Below, one piece after another: positions 1 to 12,058 of a stretch of 64,000 nucleotides of DNA. Under the pieces are notes generated by a model, which was not told the DNA's origin, did not search any database, and was given only the letters and a program-made list of their open reading frames with translations. This DNA comes from Phragmites australis (Eukaryota > Streptophyta > Magnoliopsida > Poales > Poaceae), in the NCBI RefSeq assembly GCF_958298935.1, contig NC_084932.1, forward strand, positions 14,115,501 through 14,179,500, written 5' to 3'. The first letter of the stretch is position 1, and the number at the start of each line of letters is the position of its first letter. The position numbers and the translations under genes were made by a program.

Positions 1-797
1 GTCAATAATGTATTGGATTCCACGTCTTACTCATCCAAAGAAACTAGCAATTTTATCATGTCAACCTCTACTATCCCAGCGTGTGCTAAACCCATTTGCA
101 ATTCATGATAATATTCTTCACTCCTATTTCCTTTGTTCAAACGTCATAGTTTTAACCTTACTTTGCACTTATAGTAAGGAGGAACAAACCTAGAGTGCAC
201 ATTTCAAAGCTTCCCATGTGTCAAGCACTTCATTAGTTTTACAAACATCATTCCACCAGAATAGAGCAAAGTTTGTAACTCATTAGTAGCCAGCCTAACT
301 CTATGTTTTCGGGGATTATATAAGAATTAAACTTCGGTTCAACAGGTAGCTCCAAATCTAAGTACGCATCAAGATCATAGTGACCAGCAAAAGGAATAAT
401 GGTAAATTTCATTTTAGCAAAAGAGTCATTATTACCACAATCATTGCGATGATTATCATTATTACCTCCCATACCATGGCGATTCCGATTTAGCCGGTGT
501 CATAGATTTTCATTTCGTGCAGCACACTATGCATCCTACGTGTCGTTGGTGCCTTCTTCTCCATCATCTTCCTCTTCAACATCAGCAACGGACTCTTCAT
601 TATCATGAATTGCATCATGTTCGTCCCCAGGGTGACGGCTGTGGCCTCTCAAGATGTGTCATCCTCGTGACAATGTTGATGACAGTACGCATTATTTCAT
701 CCAACTTTTCATTAGCATCGCTGTGTTGTTCTTCAAAAAGCCTCATGAGCTCTCCCTTTGAGACACAATCTTGAAAATTAGTCAACTTACCTGACAT
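1..797 (-). pseudogene. Ty3/gypsy gag fragment, decayed
   Basis: Read on the minus strand, this stretch holds pieces of a retrotransposon gag protein broken by stops and frameshifts. Around 69-125 one frame reads EYYHELQMGLAHAGIVE, and around 270-470 another reads FAKMKFTIIPFAGHYDLDAYLDLELPVEPKF. Both are typical of the capsid part of plant Ty3/gypsy gag. The same order of landmarks (an N-terminal segment, then a FAK-type segment) recurs in the element at 43552-48887, so the two are probably related families. The fragment is cut by the left window edge, and pol would lie further left. The family call is inferred from these short motifs. Confidence 0.6.
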
Positions 798-1437
798 AGT
801 TAGTAGTAAACAAAGGCAATATAAAAGTATTATCCTTATTAACTACGAGGTGATGGAAATGTGGAATCACACACCCGTCGCCTCTCTGCCCCACCCCACG
901 CTTGCTACAACCGCTGATCGACCTGCTACCTCAAACATCTCTCTAAGTCCGGGGAGCACTCCAGCGAACCCCACTTTGAATCAACCTTAAACCCTAACCC
1001 TAACCTCGTCAGAGAACCTTCTCATCGCTGGAGAAGAACCAGCCAAAGTTGGAGCAAGCATCAACAGGCGAGATCACACGGTGCAAAAATCAGGTGAGAT
1101 CAGGCCCCAAAACACTCAAGCAAGATATAGTTTTTTCGTTCTCTAAACTATTCTTATTTTTAACGTTAAAAATAGAGGTAGGACCGAGAGATTCAAAGGC
1201 AATAAAAGATCTGATTTTCTTTCCTCTCCCATTACGAATTGCTCAACTGATCCATGGCAATCTAGCAATATGAACTCGTGACAGACCTAGGTTCTTGGGG
1301 TTAAAATATTCAGGCTGGCTGGGTGCATTCAGCATCGAAGCCAGACTGGCTTCGATAAGAGAATTGTCAAAACATGGTTGTGATAGCTATGCCATTGCCT
1401 TCCTCGTTACGTAGGTACATGTATTATCAGAACTAAT
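798..1437. other. Non-coding leader relic, telomere-like motif
   Basis: No gene is visible. The first part (about 800-900) parallels the 5' leader next to gag of the element at 43552-48887, so it is probably untranslated leader of the decayed gypsy copy to the left. A short AAACCCTAACCCTAA motif lies at 989-1003. The remainder has no recognised content. Confidence 0.4.
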
Positions 1438-1462
1438 TTAAGATGCAGCAGAAGCGACAATC

Positions 1463-1534
1463 CAGGAGGTCCTCGCTCTGATTAAGCAGCGCGACGTGTT
1501 CCCCGTCACCAGGAGGTCCTCGCACTGATTAATC
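1463..1534. repeat. 27-bp duplication beyond the kinase gene 3' end
   Basis: The segment CCAGGAGGTCCTCGCTCTGA at about 1463 recurs at about 1508 with one change, and the similarity runs on to CTGATTAA and CAGC. It lies 240-310 bases past the stop codon of the receptor-like kinase gene, on its 3' side, so it may sit in the 3' untranslated region. Confidence 0.6.
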
Positions 1535-1772
1535 AGCCGTGCTACAACTAAGTTGCCCCTGATCGATCCATCTAGGAAACCGGCATAATAAGTTACAAGT
1601 CTGTACAACAAGCTAATCACCATATTCCAGACGAGCTTACAGCACTTGGCATGCTATTTAATCTGCTGTAATATACAAATGCCGCTGAGGAGATATATAG
1701 CAAATGCAGGATTACTCCCAAGACACTCGGCTCAGTCATTCTTGAATTTCCATGCTGCTATTTCCAGTTATG

Positions 1773-4700
1773 CTAACAAGCTTGCGAGGAAACCTCCGAT
1801 CTCTGATCACCGTCGGCTGTCGCCTGGACCTGCGCGGCATATTGCAGGTTCCAGAGAACCTCTTCGATGGAAGGTCGGGTTGAGGATTCGGGGGATAGGC
1901 ATTTGATCATAATGGAAACCACCATGGATAAGGAATCATGTGAAGAAGTGCCAATAACAACCGGATCGAGAACTTGCTCCCGCTCGTCCTGGCTTGATAT
2001 TGACACAACCTGCAGATACAAATAAAAGTTTCTTAGATAGTTTCGTTCTTCTTTGGTTTTTTTTTCCCACAGGAAGTAACTGTACTGGTATTATCAGATC
2101 AATCATCATGTTGGAATTCACACAGATATGAAAAGTCAAACTTAGATCACAGACCCAATTTTTGGAATTGGGTCCTCTTCGTTTGGGGCACTTGGAAGAA
2201 GGAATTCAAAGAAGAATTTGCCCTGTTAATTGCTCAAAGCCTCAAACCTCAACTCCAGGATTGGCTAAATAGTTTCTTCAAACTTGTGTGCCCTCTTTTC
2301 TTGTTTCTGGACCTGTGGTCCTTTGTAAATATTTTTTCCGGCCTGTACATACTTCTTTATAAATACAAATCACATAACACTCTAGGTGCCTCACCTCCTG
2401 TCTATGCTAAACTTTTTTGGAAAACATCCTAAATCATGATACAGCTTGCCTGAACCTAAACCAATGCCAACATCCATATATTGTGAAAGCATAACTGAAA
2501 CCGATAGCACTACAAAAATGGTCTGATTGTTCTAAATGCCCACAAACTGCAATGATAAAAGATCTCAAAATGGGTCAATGACACAACAGTTTAATCATTT
2601 GTGCATCGAGTCATATGCCTCATCCTTTTTCGGAAAATGGTGAAATCAAACTCGAGATGATTACAGGTATTTTACATATGTGCTACTTCAAATCATAAGG
2701 GGAAAAGGATAACGATACAGAATAAAGTCAAATCCCAACAAGGAGAATAGGTATTTCAAGTAGTTAAATAGCTTAAAGTCATTTTGTCAATAAGCGACCT
2801 ACTCAGCATCACCCAAATCTCGATCAGGTATCACTAGTATTAACCTTATAGTACAAATATGAAAGGGAACATACCAGCTCATTTAGAACGAAAGGACCGC
2901 CATCTTCGTGTAATTTTGGACCCATAAGTACTTCTAATAGAATACAACCAAACGAGTGTACATCATCCTCCAAACTTTCCCTACAAAAACACAGATATAT
3001 GTTACATTTTTTGAATTGGCTCAGCATTAATAATGACACGTTTGAACTTTATAAGCAGATTTGCTTTTCCCCCTATTTCAATGCACACAAAATACACTTG
3101 GCGTGCTGATGTCACGCCCGTTTTTCCACCCTTTGATCTCTCTCTGTCTTGTGGGACCTGTGTGTCAACTCCTCTCCCTCGAATTCCCTCCTTTCCTTCT
3201 CTGCCGCATCACCCGCCTGCATTGACTCCCGTCATCCACGCGCTCGAGTTAAGGAAGGGGAGCACCCATGCAAGGTAACCGACGCCCGCGTTCAAGACCA
3301 TCAAGACAAGATCAATTCGTGAAGAAACGACGATGGGAGAAAGTAAACCACACCCTAATTTCTTGCCGCTGCGTTAAAACTCCGCCGGTCTCGTCGATTC
3401 ACCCTCCTCCCTCTATAAAACCCGAATCAAACCTTCGGTCGAGCCTCCCTTTGCTCCACCGCACTCGAAGCCCCTTTCCCCATCGAGTTCCCCTCACCAG
3501 AGAGCTCTCGTGGCGTCGTCGAAGCTCTGCTGCACCCTGCCATCATCGCTGGACCTCTCTAAGCCTCCCCTAAGCCGCTTGAGCCTTCAACATCGTTCTC
3601 CCTCCGCATCTCGTCATCGTCGACCACTCGCTGTTGAGTTCCACCACCGTCATCGAGCTCCCGAGGCCGCCAAATCTTCGCTGTTAAAGCACGACACCGC
3701 CAAACTGTTCCGGTCTTCCTTGACTCCGTCCCGGTCTCCTGGCCACGCTCCGCCGCTCGTCATCGAGTTCTAGCCGTTGTGACAACCTATATGCCCGTCT
3801 CCAGCCGTCCTCTGTCGTCCCGAACTCGTCGCCGTCGCCATCCAAGCCGGAGCCGAGGTAGCCCTCTTCTCAGTCATCCGATCTTAGATGCATGGCTAGG
3901 ATTAGAAGTTAGATACCTCGATGTTAGTTAGATCTCAGCCGTCCAATCCGTAGTGTACGATATAGATTTAATGAAGTGCCCAGTCAGCCCTTTTGGCCAC
4001 ATCAGCGTGCCTTGTCATCATTTTTGTCCTACGTAGCGGTCCAGTCAGCACATCAGAGCCACGTCAACATGCCTAGTCAGTCGCTGACATCAGAGTTGCG
4101 CAATAATCCAATTTCCTTTAGAAAAATAATTCCCAATAATCCAAATATTCTAAAAATAAGTTTTTATGTTTAGAAAAATTCCAGAAAATAGAAATGGTTT
4201 ATATAAATATTTATAAATGTTTTTGCTTTGTTTTTTATTTATGTAAACGTTATTTAATGTTTTTTCTAGTGTAAAATATAATTTTTAATTTTGGAAAATG
4301 GTTTAGAAAATATAGATTAATTCTGATAAGGTTTTAAATATGTTTTATTTAGTAAAATAAATCATTTTAACATGTTTTGTTGCTTATAAATTAGTTTTAT
4401 TTCCAGCAAAATGTAAATAAATTCTATAAAATTGTTTTAATCAATTTATATTATAAAATAATTCTAGAAAATTTTGAATTAATATTTTAAGCTTTTAACA
4501 ATTAGGTTTAATTCCAAAAAATAGTTTTTGTCATTTTTAGTCAATCAAAAATTCGTTTAGCCATAGTTTTCGTATCGTTGCTCCGATTTGGGCGGTTCTT
4601 GCGCCTAAATCTTTCTAAAATCGTGCTCTAGCTTGTTATAGTATTTGTTTTATGTGTTTTTTTTTTTGTTTAGTGTTTATTCTTAGTATTGCTTGTTTGC

Positions 4701-7700
4701 TCACTTATAGAGGATTTTGTCCCAAAGGCGTTCGAGAATATCCAAGATTAAGACTTCGGGGATTTCGAGCAACTCAACGGAGAAGGCAACTGTCTTTGAA
4801 CATTTTGCGCTTATTTTTATAAATTTTTGTTTTACAAATTGCATGCTCATCAAATATGATATCCCATTGTTAGGGTTTACTAGTTTTCTATAGCCTTCCT
4901 TGTAGCCGTAGTCTGGTTGTCATGTTCTAGGTAGAAAATGCATAGTTGTGCTTACTCATAGCATAGGAAAAATGAGTTTTGGTTAATAATGTTGAACTTT
5001 GGTAAAAGTTCTTAGACATGGAAGTTAGGGTCTGAGCAAGTGTGGCATGATGGTTAGCTTGTGGATGTGTTTCAAGCAGATTGTAGGTTCGTCGGATATT
5101 GGTTATTACCCTGTTGTTAGGATGATAGTGGTCTTGTCCAGACCATGTTAAGGACCGATTTGTAGAGCGACCATCTATGAAAATAGTACAACCACAAGCC
5201 TAGTATAGGACGGACCTAACCGAGTAATTCGCTATCCTCTCGGTATTGTGGAGGTCATTTGGTGGTACGGGAATGGAATGGAATGGTATACTTCCTAGAA
5301 CTGTAAGGCATAAGAGGGGGCTTCTGGAGTGGAGGATGTACTCCACTTATGTATGATGGTGAAACCTCAGCGAATCGACACGTGCTGAGAGAGACGTTGG
5401 AAAGGCTTTACAGTAGAATTCTGATCGCACACCTCGAAAGCGTGTAAATGTTTGATCGACACGGGCAAGAAGGAGGACACGTCTTGTGGGTAAAGTGTAC
5501 GACCTCTGTAGAGTAAAAACTGATATATCAGCCGTGCTCATAGTCATGAGCAGCATAGACTCCTCACATGATTAGTCGGGTGGTTTTCGGGTTGGTTTTG
5601 AGTTGAATCTGATGGATCACAGTGGTGGGAACTGTGATTCAAGTCAACTTTGTTTAGAGGTGGTTGAAACCTCGGTTGTGGAGCAAGGTGGTCGGAACCT
5701 TAACTCATGTCTTAAAGAAATATTCACATAGAAATAGATTACTTTTATAACTGTTTTATTACTAATATGATATTTATGCAAACAAACCCATGAGTTAAGC
5801 CTATCTTGACTTTTGGCCTCTATGTCATATTTTTCCTACACTTGCTGAGTATTCCATATACTCACGCTTGCTCTCTCTCCCATAATCTTGTTGTTGCTCA
5901 GAAGGTGAAGACTACGAGGATTTCCTATAAGATGGAGCCGAGTTCTAGGTGGGCAAGTTTTCAAAAAATTGCCTGTGGAGTTAGGCGTTGTGCTAAATTT
6001 ATTTTCCATTGCTTTGTAATCTTCTTTTAGACCCTTAGGTCATTGATGTAATAAAGTAACGTTGTAATAATGAATATGGTATCTGCTACTCACTTATGAC
6101 GTCAATACGCGTATATAACTTGATCTTAGCATATATTTCATTTACATTCGGTTTGATCTTAAAACCGGGTGTGACAGCCGATATAAGTGAATGGAAGTGC
6201 TGAACTCCTCATTAAATATTATATCTAACTGTGCATTTGAAATCAAACTTAGCTACAATTTTGTTCAGTAGGGACTTACATTTCTGCAGCATTATTTTGC
6301 AAGTATCTTTTCCCTTCTCCTATTACCTGTAAACAGCGGGTGTTAAGTAATTTATGTTAAAATAAAACATTTTACCCTTGAAGTTGCTTTATTAAAATTT
6401 AATAAATAGGTGAAGAGAGGAGAGGAGGATCATTCTTTCAGAATGACAAGCCCACCTCATGTTTGTATATCTCCTCTGTGATTATGGATAACCCATAGTC
6501 GCTCAACTTTGACATAAGGTGTTCGTCAAGCAAAATACTAGAAGATTTTAGCCGATTATATAAGGAACCAGGAATTATTCCTGTATGTAGGAAATGAACA
6601 GCCTTAGCTATGGCAATCAGCACTTGCAGCCTATCACACCACTTCAGAGTCTTTTCTGGACTTGAGCCTGCCGATTAGAAAGGGCAAACATCAATAACAA
6701 ATGGGAAAGAAGTTACATTGTTTCATATAAACTTACTTCTCCATATTTAAATTTATATCATTACCAGAGAGATAAGAAGAGAGAGTTCCACTAGGCACAT
6801 ATTCATATACAAGAAAAACCCTCCTCACACTTGATTCCTCAACCGCGCTGTCAATGCAGTGCCCCAAGAGGCAAACCAAATTTGGGTGGCGAAGCTTTGC
6901 AAGGAGATCTAAACGAAGCTTTAGATTCCTGATTGAATATCGCTGGTGCAGTGCTAAACATCTTATGGCAATCAGGGTCCCATTCTCTACTTTTCCCTTG
7001 TATAGCTGAAATTAAGAAATGTTGTGACAAATGGAAGTAAGCTAGAAGAAATGCTAATGATATTAGTGTGATCTAGAATAACTTAAATATTTGATAAAAA
7101 TGGATTAACCATACTCAATATGGAAGAAATAGCACATATATTTATTAACTGTATCACATTTTGGGTAAATCAAAATGTGAATCTTACAAATACACAAACA
7201 AACCTTTCCAATTGCTCCCTCGCCTAAAAATGCTGACCGTTCAAAGCATTTTGTCGCTTCCTTGAGTTCTTCTAAAGAAAATACGCGATATGATGGCTCT
7301 ATTTGTTTTCCTAACTTGATAGCTTGAGATATGCACCCTGCAACAAAGAAGGGGAATATTATTCGAATTGACAACAAAAAAGGACATAAATCATCTGATA
7401 CAAATATTTCTAATTAAGTAAGCAAAATTAGTATTCATGCATGCAAAAAGAGTGTCAGGATTTCTTGCCAATTTAGAGTACCATCATACGTTATTCACTT
7501 GAAGCACATTTAAATACACATTATTACAATGTAGACCATTGGTACGCAATGGCAAGTCTGATGGTCAACATGTAACAATATGAACTTCTCATTTGCTCAT
7601 TCAGACATAATTTAACTCATGAGAAATGGACTATCTAATTCCACAATCTTTTGTAAAGAGATAAATAGTCACCGTCATAAAGTTTAATAACTGATGAAAG

Positions 7701-9110
7701 GGGGTTTCTAAAGAAGGTAAAGAAGCTGCCACCCATATATACTGCACAAAATACTTGAGAATAACTCTTACTTGCATTCACTAGCAGTTCTGAGGACATT
7801 CCTGAAGTTGAATTATCTTGTGTATGCTTTTGCAGGAACTGTTGTTCTGCCAGAACTTTCTGACAGCTTCTTTTGTTTGAAGCCATTAACACCAGAGAAA
7901 GCACAAGCACAATAAACAATACGCCAACAACAGTGACTACAAGTCCAACATCCTTGCTTGATCCTCTCCCCTTATGTGATTGTTGGCAGTATTTAGCTTC
8001 ATGCTGGTGGGCAGGGTCAGCACTAAAGCAATTCCCCCCAAACTTAACAACCTTGTTATTCAAATTACCATTCAGACAAGCAGGTAGATCACCTGTGAGT
8101 CGGTTAGTGGACAAATCCACAAAGCCCAGGGTGTTGCTGCATATTAAGCTATTCGAGAGTGATCCACTGAGCATATTTGCCGCCAAGTTCAGATAACTGA
8201 TGTTGGGGAGAGCAAAGAGCTCTTCAGGAGGACTCCCCACAAGAAAGTTGAACGACAGATCAAGGTGCTGAAGCCGATTCAATTGACCAAACTGCTCAGG
8301 AATTTCACCCTTCAGTGAGTTCTTGCTGAGTAAGATTGTTACCAATGCTGTAGGCATCTCCGGAAGCTCTCCATCCAACTCATTGTCCCTTAAATCCAAC
8401 ATCTCAAGTTTATTTAAGTTGCTTAAATTCGGAACATCCCCTGAGATTCTATTGCCAGCAAGCGCGAACTCCGTAAGCATGGCAGCTTTGCCAATTGATG
8501 TTGGTATGGACCCCTTCAGCCGGTTACTCTGCACCCGAAGAACAGTGAGGTTCGAGAAAGAATCAAGCCAGTCTGGTACACTTCCATTGAAGTAGTTACC
8601 ATCCAGCGTCACAGTGTGGAGCTTCGACATGACTGACAGCTTGGGAGGGATCGATCCATACAGAAAGTTGGAGCTCAAATCAAGCACTTCAAGCGAAGAC
8701 AAGCGGTGAATCTTGTCGGGGAGAGGACCCCATAGGCCTAAAGACACCAGGATGACAACCCGCAAGGTAGTCAGCCTTGCCAGCGTAGTAACAAACGAGT
8801 CAAGAACGAAGGCTTCTGAGAGGGTGACATTGGGAACAGGATAGCCGCTGAACTTTGGTGGCTTGGTGATCATGTCACCTACAATTTTAAGCTCTGTGAT
8901 GGCATTTCCCTCGCACGTTATGGCAAGCACCGCAGTGGGTTGAGTGTAGCAGGGGTCGCTGCTTGGGCTGCTCCATGCATCCAGCTGCCTGGGGTACTCC
9001 AGCTGCTTCCTGAGCTGCAGCAGCAGCTCACTCTGTGAAGACTGTTCGCTTCTTGGGAATAACATCAAATAGGTTGTGGCCATGACTAGGATGCTAATTT
9101 GCCAAGCCAT
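1773..9110 (-). CDS. LRR receptor-like pseudokinase
   Basis: Membrane receptor-like protein related to Arabidopsis At3g03770-type inactive LRR kinases (family assignment from motif memory). Seven exons: 9110-7772, 7337-7204, 7005-6765, 6667-6456, 6326-6280, 2980-2875, 2009-1773; all have GT/AG introns and keep frame, giving 771 residues. The start at 9110 is chosen over an in-frame ATG at 9173 because it begins directly with a signal peptide (about residues 1-23). An LRR ectodomain follows to about 350, then a transmembrane helix at about 386-408. A kinase-like domain begins near 455 with LGEGAIGK. The usual VAIK lysine is Arg (AIRCL), the HRD loop reads HTGIIPGSLYNRL and DFG reads SDYG, so catalysis is probably lost and a scaffold or regulatory role is inferred. 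Intron 5 carries a 3.07-kb solo LTR but all splice sites are present. Confidence 0.9.
3110..6176 (+). mobile_element. 3.07-kb solo LTR in kinase intron 5
   Basis: The segment begins TGTCACGCCCG and ends CGGGTGTGACA, the inverted TG...CA ends of a plant LTR. It is flanked by GCTGA (3105-3109) and GCCGA (6177-6181), a 5-bp target duplication with one mismatch. No gag or pol frame lies inside, so this is one LTR left by recombination. Long LTRs of this size are known in grass Ty3/gypsy families; the assignment is inferred. The middle (about 4200-4560) is very AT-rich. A TATAAAA box lies at 3414-3420 on the plus strand, antisense to the host gene. Removing the insertion leaves an intron of about 230 bases. 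Confidence 0.85.
3414..3420 (+). promoter_or_regulatory. TATA box of the solo LTR
   Basis: TATAAAA lies after a pyrimidine-rich CCTCCTCCCTC stretch, about 305 bases into the LTR. This is the expected place for the U3/R boundary promoter. Transcripts would run antisense to the kinase gene. Activity is not shown by sequence. Confidence 0.5.
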
Positions 9111-10669
9111 TGGAGCACAACTTATCCTTTTCTTGGTATCCTGGTAAATTGTATCACTTCCAAACAGGAACAATCAGAATCAGAACCAGGATTTGCGCAA
9201 CGACCTTGCTTGCTCTCGCACGACCTTGTTTGCGCAACGATCTCGCACGTCAGAATCAGTCACAGAAAACTTTTGCCTTGCTTACTGTCAAACTTCAGTT
9301 TCCTGAAAAAGATTAGAATGTTTAGCCCAAATTGAAAGTAATAAAAAAAGTACGAGGCAAATCTGGCACTAAACTGACTCATATTCCCTGTCTTATCATA
9401 AAAAATTCCAGTTTGGGACCGGACGGGAGAACTTGTACTCCAGATTGAAGGAAAAAAACATGGCAACAATTCTAGTTTTCTTTTGTTTAAATAAAAAGCA
9501 TTTGGGTTGTAGCCCAAATCTGCTGGGACACGACCCGACAAAGAAAATGACAGACAGGGCAGCTGAGCAGAGCATTGATATGCGATAAGAGCACAGCAAC
9601 AGTAAATTGATCAGATTGTACTACAAATGCAAATTCCCCACCATAAGAGCTTGTTGGCACAAATACAAAATTCAAGTTTGAGACCTATGGTCTGCAAGAA
9701 TCTTAAGGGAAACTTCATAAAATACTAGTGTAGCAAACAAGAAACAAATCTGAGCTTGCAAGCAAAAAAAATGCCGGGAAACCTACCATGAAACGCAGCA
9801 AGCTTGAAGGCAAAAAAAAAAAAACCGCTGTAAGTGAAGAGAAAAACAATGCATCGAACTTGGAGGGGTAAACAAGGGCTTCTGACCAAACAAGAACTGC
9901 TCACACACACACACACACAGACAGAGGCAAGAAGGTGTCAGGAACCAAATTAGCAAAGAGTACAAACGGCATTCGGAGTCCCATCGCCGCAGCAAGAATC
10001 TCTAACCTCGATGCAGCAATCCGAGTAGCCAAAGAACACCACCGCAGCTAGCTCAAATGCACCCAAGTTCGGCGGGTCAGCTCACAGCCTCCGCCAAAAT
10101 GCATCCATCCAAGAACCCCCAGCATTCTCTCCCCATTCCTCCTCACCACCCAGCAGCAGCGTCAGCAGCAGGCAAGAATTAAGGAGGGAGAGGTGGAGCA
10201 GGCCAGTGAGAGAGACGCTGCCGTCCAGAGCCAGCAGAGGTGGGAGGCGGAGGGCACCCCGGTGCACATGGGACCGATCCTGCGCGACATTAATTGGCCC
10301 CTGGACGGTGACCGGTGCGCCCCACCTTGGGACGAGTGAATCACGGTGGTTAGTAGGAGTAAAACTCAAAACACTAGCAAGAGAGCCGGCAGTGGTGCAG
10401 GGAGTAGTTGGCTGGCTGGCTGGCACGGCTGGACGGTAGCAGCCAGAGCGGGTGAGGACGAAGCCAAAGCGCCCCAAAGCGAAAGCAAGGGGAGAGAGAG
10501 GAGGAGGTGGAAGTGAAAATATTTTTAGTTCCCAGCGCTTTTAACGTTTTGACTGGTGGCAGTTGGTGAAGCCGTGCGTATAGGGTAGTTGGATGGATCC
10601 CAGATTCCCAACCCATCGAGCGGGAGGGGTAAGGAGTTTGGGATTTTGTGCCCGGTAGGGAATGGGGCT
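9111..10669 (-). promoter_or_regulatory. 5' untranslated and promoter region of kinase gene
   Basis: No separate gene is convincing here. On the minus strand the region just upstream of the start codon holds a possible acceptor (TTACCAG near 9150), so a 5'-UTR intron is plausible. A (CA)n microsatellite occupies 9902-9919. From about 10080 to 10660 base composition becomes GC-rich with CT-rich tracts on the coding strand, which fits a first untranslated exon and core promoter. The exact transcription start cannot be read. Confidence 0.45.
9902..9919. repeat. (CA)9 microsatellite
   Basis: Uninterrupted CA dinucleotides in the upstream region of the receptor-like kinase gene. Confidence 0.9.
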
Positions 10670-10679
10670 CGCTGGAGCG

Positions 10680-10856
10680 GACTGAGATCCTCTGCATTCA
10701 AGAAGCTAATACAGAGAGGCTATAGTTCTCTACATTAAGTGAATGTGCGGAGAGCTACAGTATTCTACAGTATCTACTACAGTGGCTACCGACTCATTAC
10801 ACTGTTTTCACAGTGATTCTCTGCATTAATCGTGATTAAGCAGAGGATCCGGGTCC
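10680..10856. mobile_element. MULE-type MITE, 177 bp, 10-bp TSD
   Basis: Inverted ends contain GATCCTCTGC (10686-10695) and GCAGAGGATC (10840-10849). The element is bounded on both sides by the same ten bases, CGCTGGAGCG, at 10670-10679 and 10857-10866. A 9-10 bp duplication is characteristic of Mutator-like elements. It has no coding capacity. It lies just upstream of the presumed promoter of the kinase gene. Confidence 0.75.
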
Positions 10857-10886
10857 CGCTGGAGCGATGGAGTTCACATACTGCCA

Positions 10887-11368
10887 TACTGGCAGAGCTC
10901 TCCTACTAATTTTAGTGAAAGTTTTATCGTAAATGTTGTTTAATCTTCTTAATTATTCTTTAAATATAAGTTATTCTTAAATTTCTAGATATTTTTTCTC
11001 TTTTATTCTTTTTCTTATTCTTTTTTAATAAATGTTAGCACTTTCATAAATAAATGAGCTATCTTTTTCAATGCAGAATAAGTAAAAGACAATAACATCA
11101 TTTGATCTACTTTGTTAGTCCTTATGCACAAATTTAAAATGACATATATTTGCAATCGGATGGAGCAATTTGCAGCTTTTAGTTTCAAAATAATTTTTAA
11201 AATAAACTAAATACTAAGAATTGAGAAAATAGCTTCTCTTGATTTATTTTCATCACGGAACCATTTTTTCATAGAGTTTATATTAAAAATTATTCTCAAC
11301 CATATAATTACTTTTAAAAAAATTACTTCTCTAAAGAATTTAGATAGAGTAAGCTATACCAAACATAC
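10887..11368. mobile_element. Possible MITE, degenerate ends
   Basis: The left end reads ACTGGCAGAGCTCTCC and the right end, reverse-complemented, reads GTTTGGTATAGCTTACTC. Such imperfect inverted ends around GGCAGAGCTC are common in grass MITEs. The interior is AT-rich with no gene. No clean target duplication was found, so the limits are approximate. Confidence 0.4.
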
Positions 11369-12049
11369 TCTTACCCGTGCGAGATCCGGAACGGCTAGTC
11401 ACGTGCGCATACGTTAAAACCTGACAAGGGATTATTTTGTCCTTGCATCTCTCGAGCATGGACGATGGCACCAAGATGCAGAACGACTGCCCTGCACGCG
11501 TTCGGTGCCTTGCTCTCTACGATTTACTTTGCATGTACATAGGTGGTAAGGAACGCCGTTGCCTCGACGTACTTCACCTCTGATCAGCGTTTATCACCGT
11601 TAAACATGGGCTCCAATCTGGCGGCCACAGATATGAAGTGAAGAGGAGAGGAAGTGTCTGAGTTTGACTACTGTTTTTGGAGTTTTTTTTTAACAATAAG
11701 ATCTATTTCTACTTATCTTCATTGAGCAGAGTCAAGCGAGATCGTTTCATACGTGTACGTTTTATATATATCTCGAGCTGACTCGAGCACTCGTATCGTG
11801 CGAGTGCCATCCTTACCAATCGGGCTACCGCTCGGATGCTGTGGTCTTTGGAGTTCAACACTTACTCCCATCCCCAGGACCTCCAAGTCGAATTCTGTGA
11901 AAACCTTTTTCCTTTTCTGATTCCAAAGGCACAAGTGCTACCAGCGCATGTGTCTCGAATCCAGCGGTAGGAGCTTTCTATCAATCACCTTGCACTTCGA
12001 GTTCGAGGTTTCATTTTTCTACTGTGTTGTTTTCCCAAGTTCTAGGGTA
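11369..12049. other. Intergenic, nothing recognised
   Basis: No credible gene or repeat boundary is visible. Short open frames lack family motifs. A GGAGTTTTTTTTTAAC stretch near 11678 resembles the end of the MULE-type element at 12059 and may be an eroded relative. Confidence 0.4.
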
Positions 12050-12058
12050 CGTGTTTGC

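Noticed and set aside
3033..3773. Open frames in the solo LTR start
   Set aside because: They are low-complexity Ser/Pro/Arg translations within U3/R of the LTR, without motifs.
10082..10697. Minus-strand frames upstream of the kinase gene
   Set aside because: They sit in a GC-rich presumed 5'-UTR and promoter; there is no family similarity or splice link.
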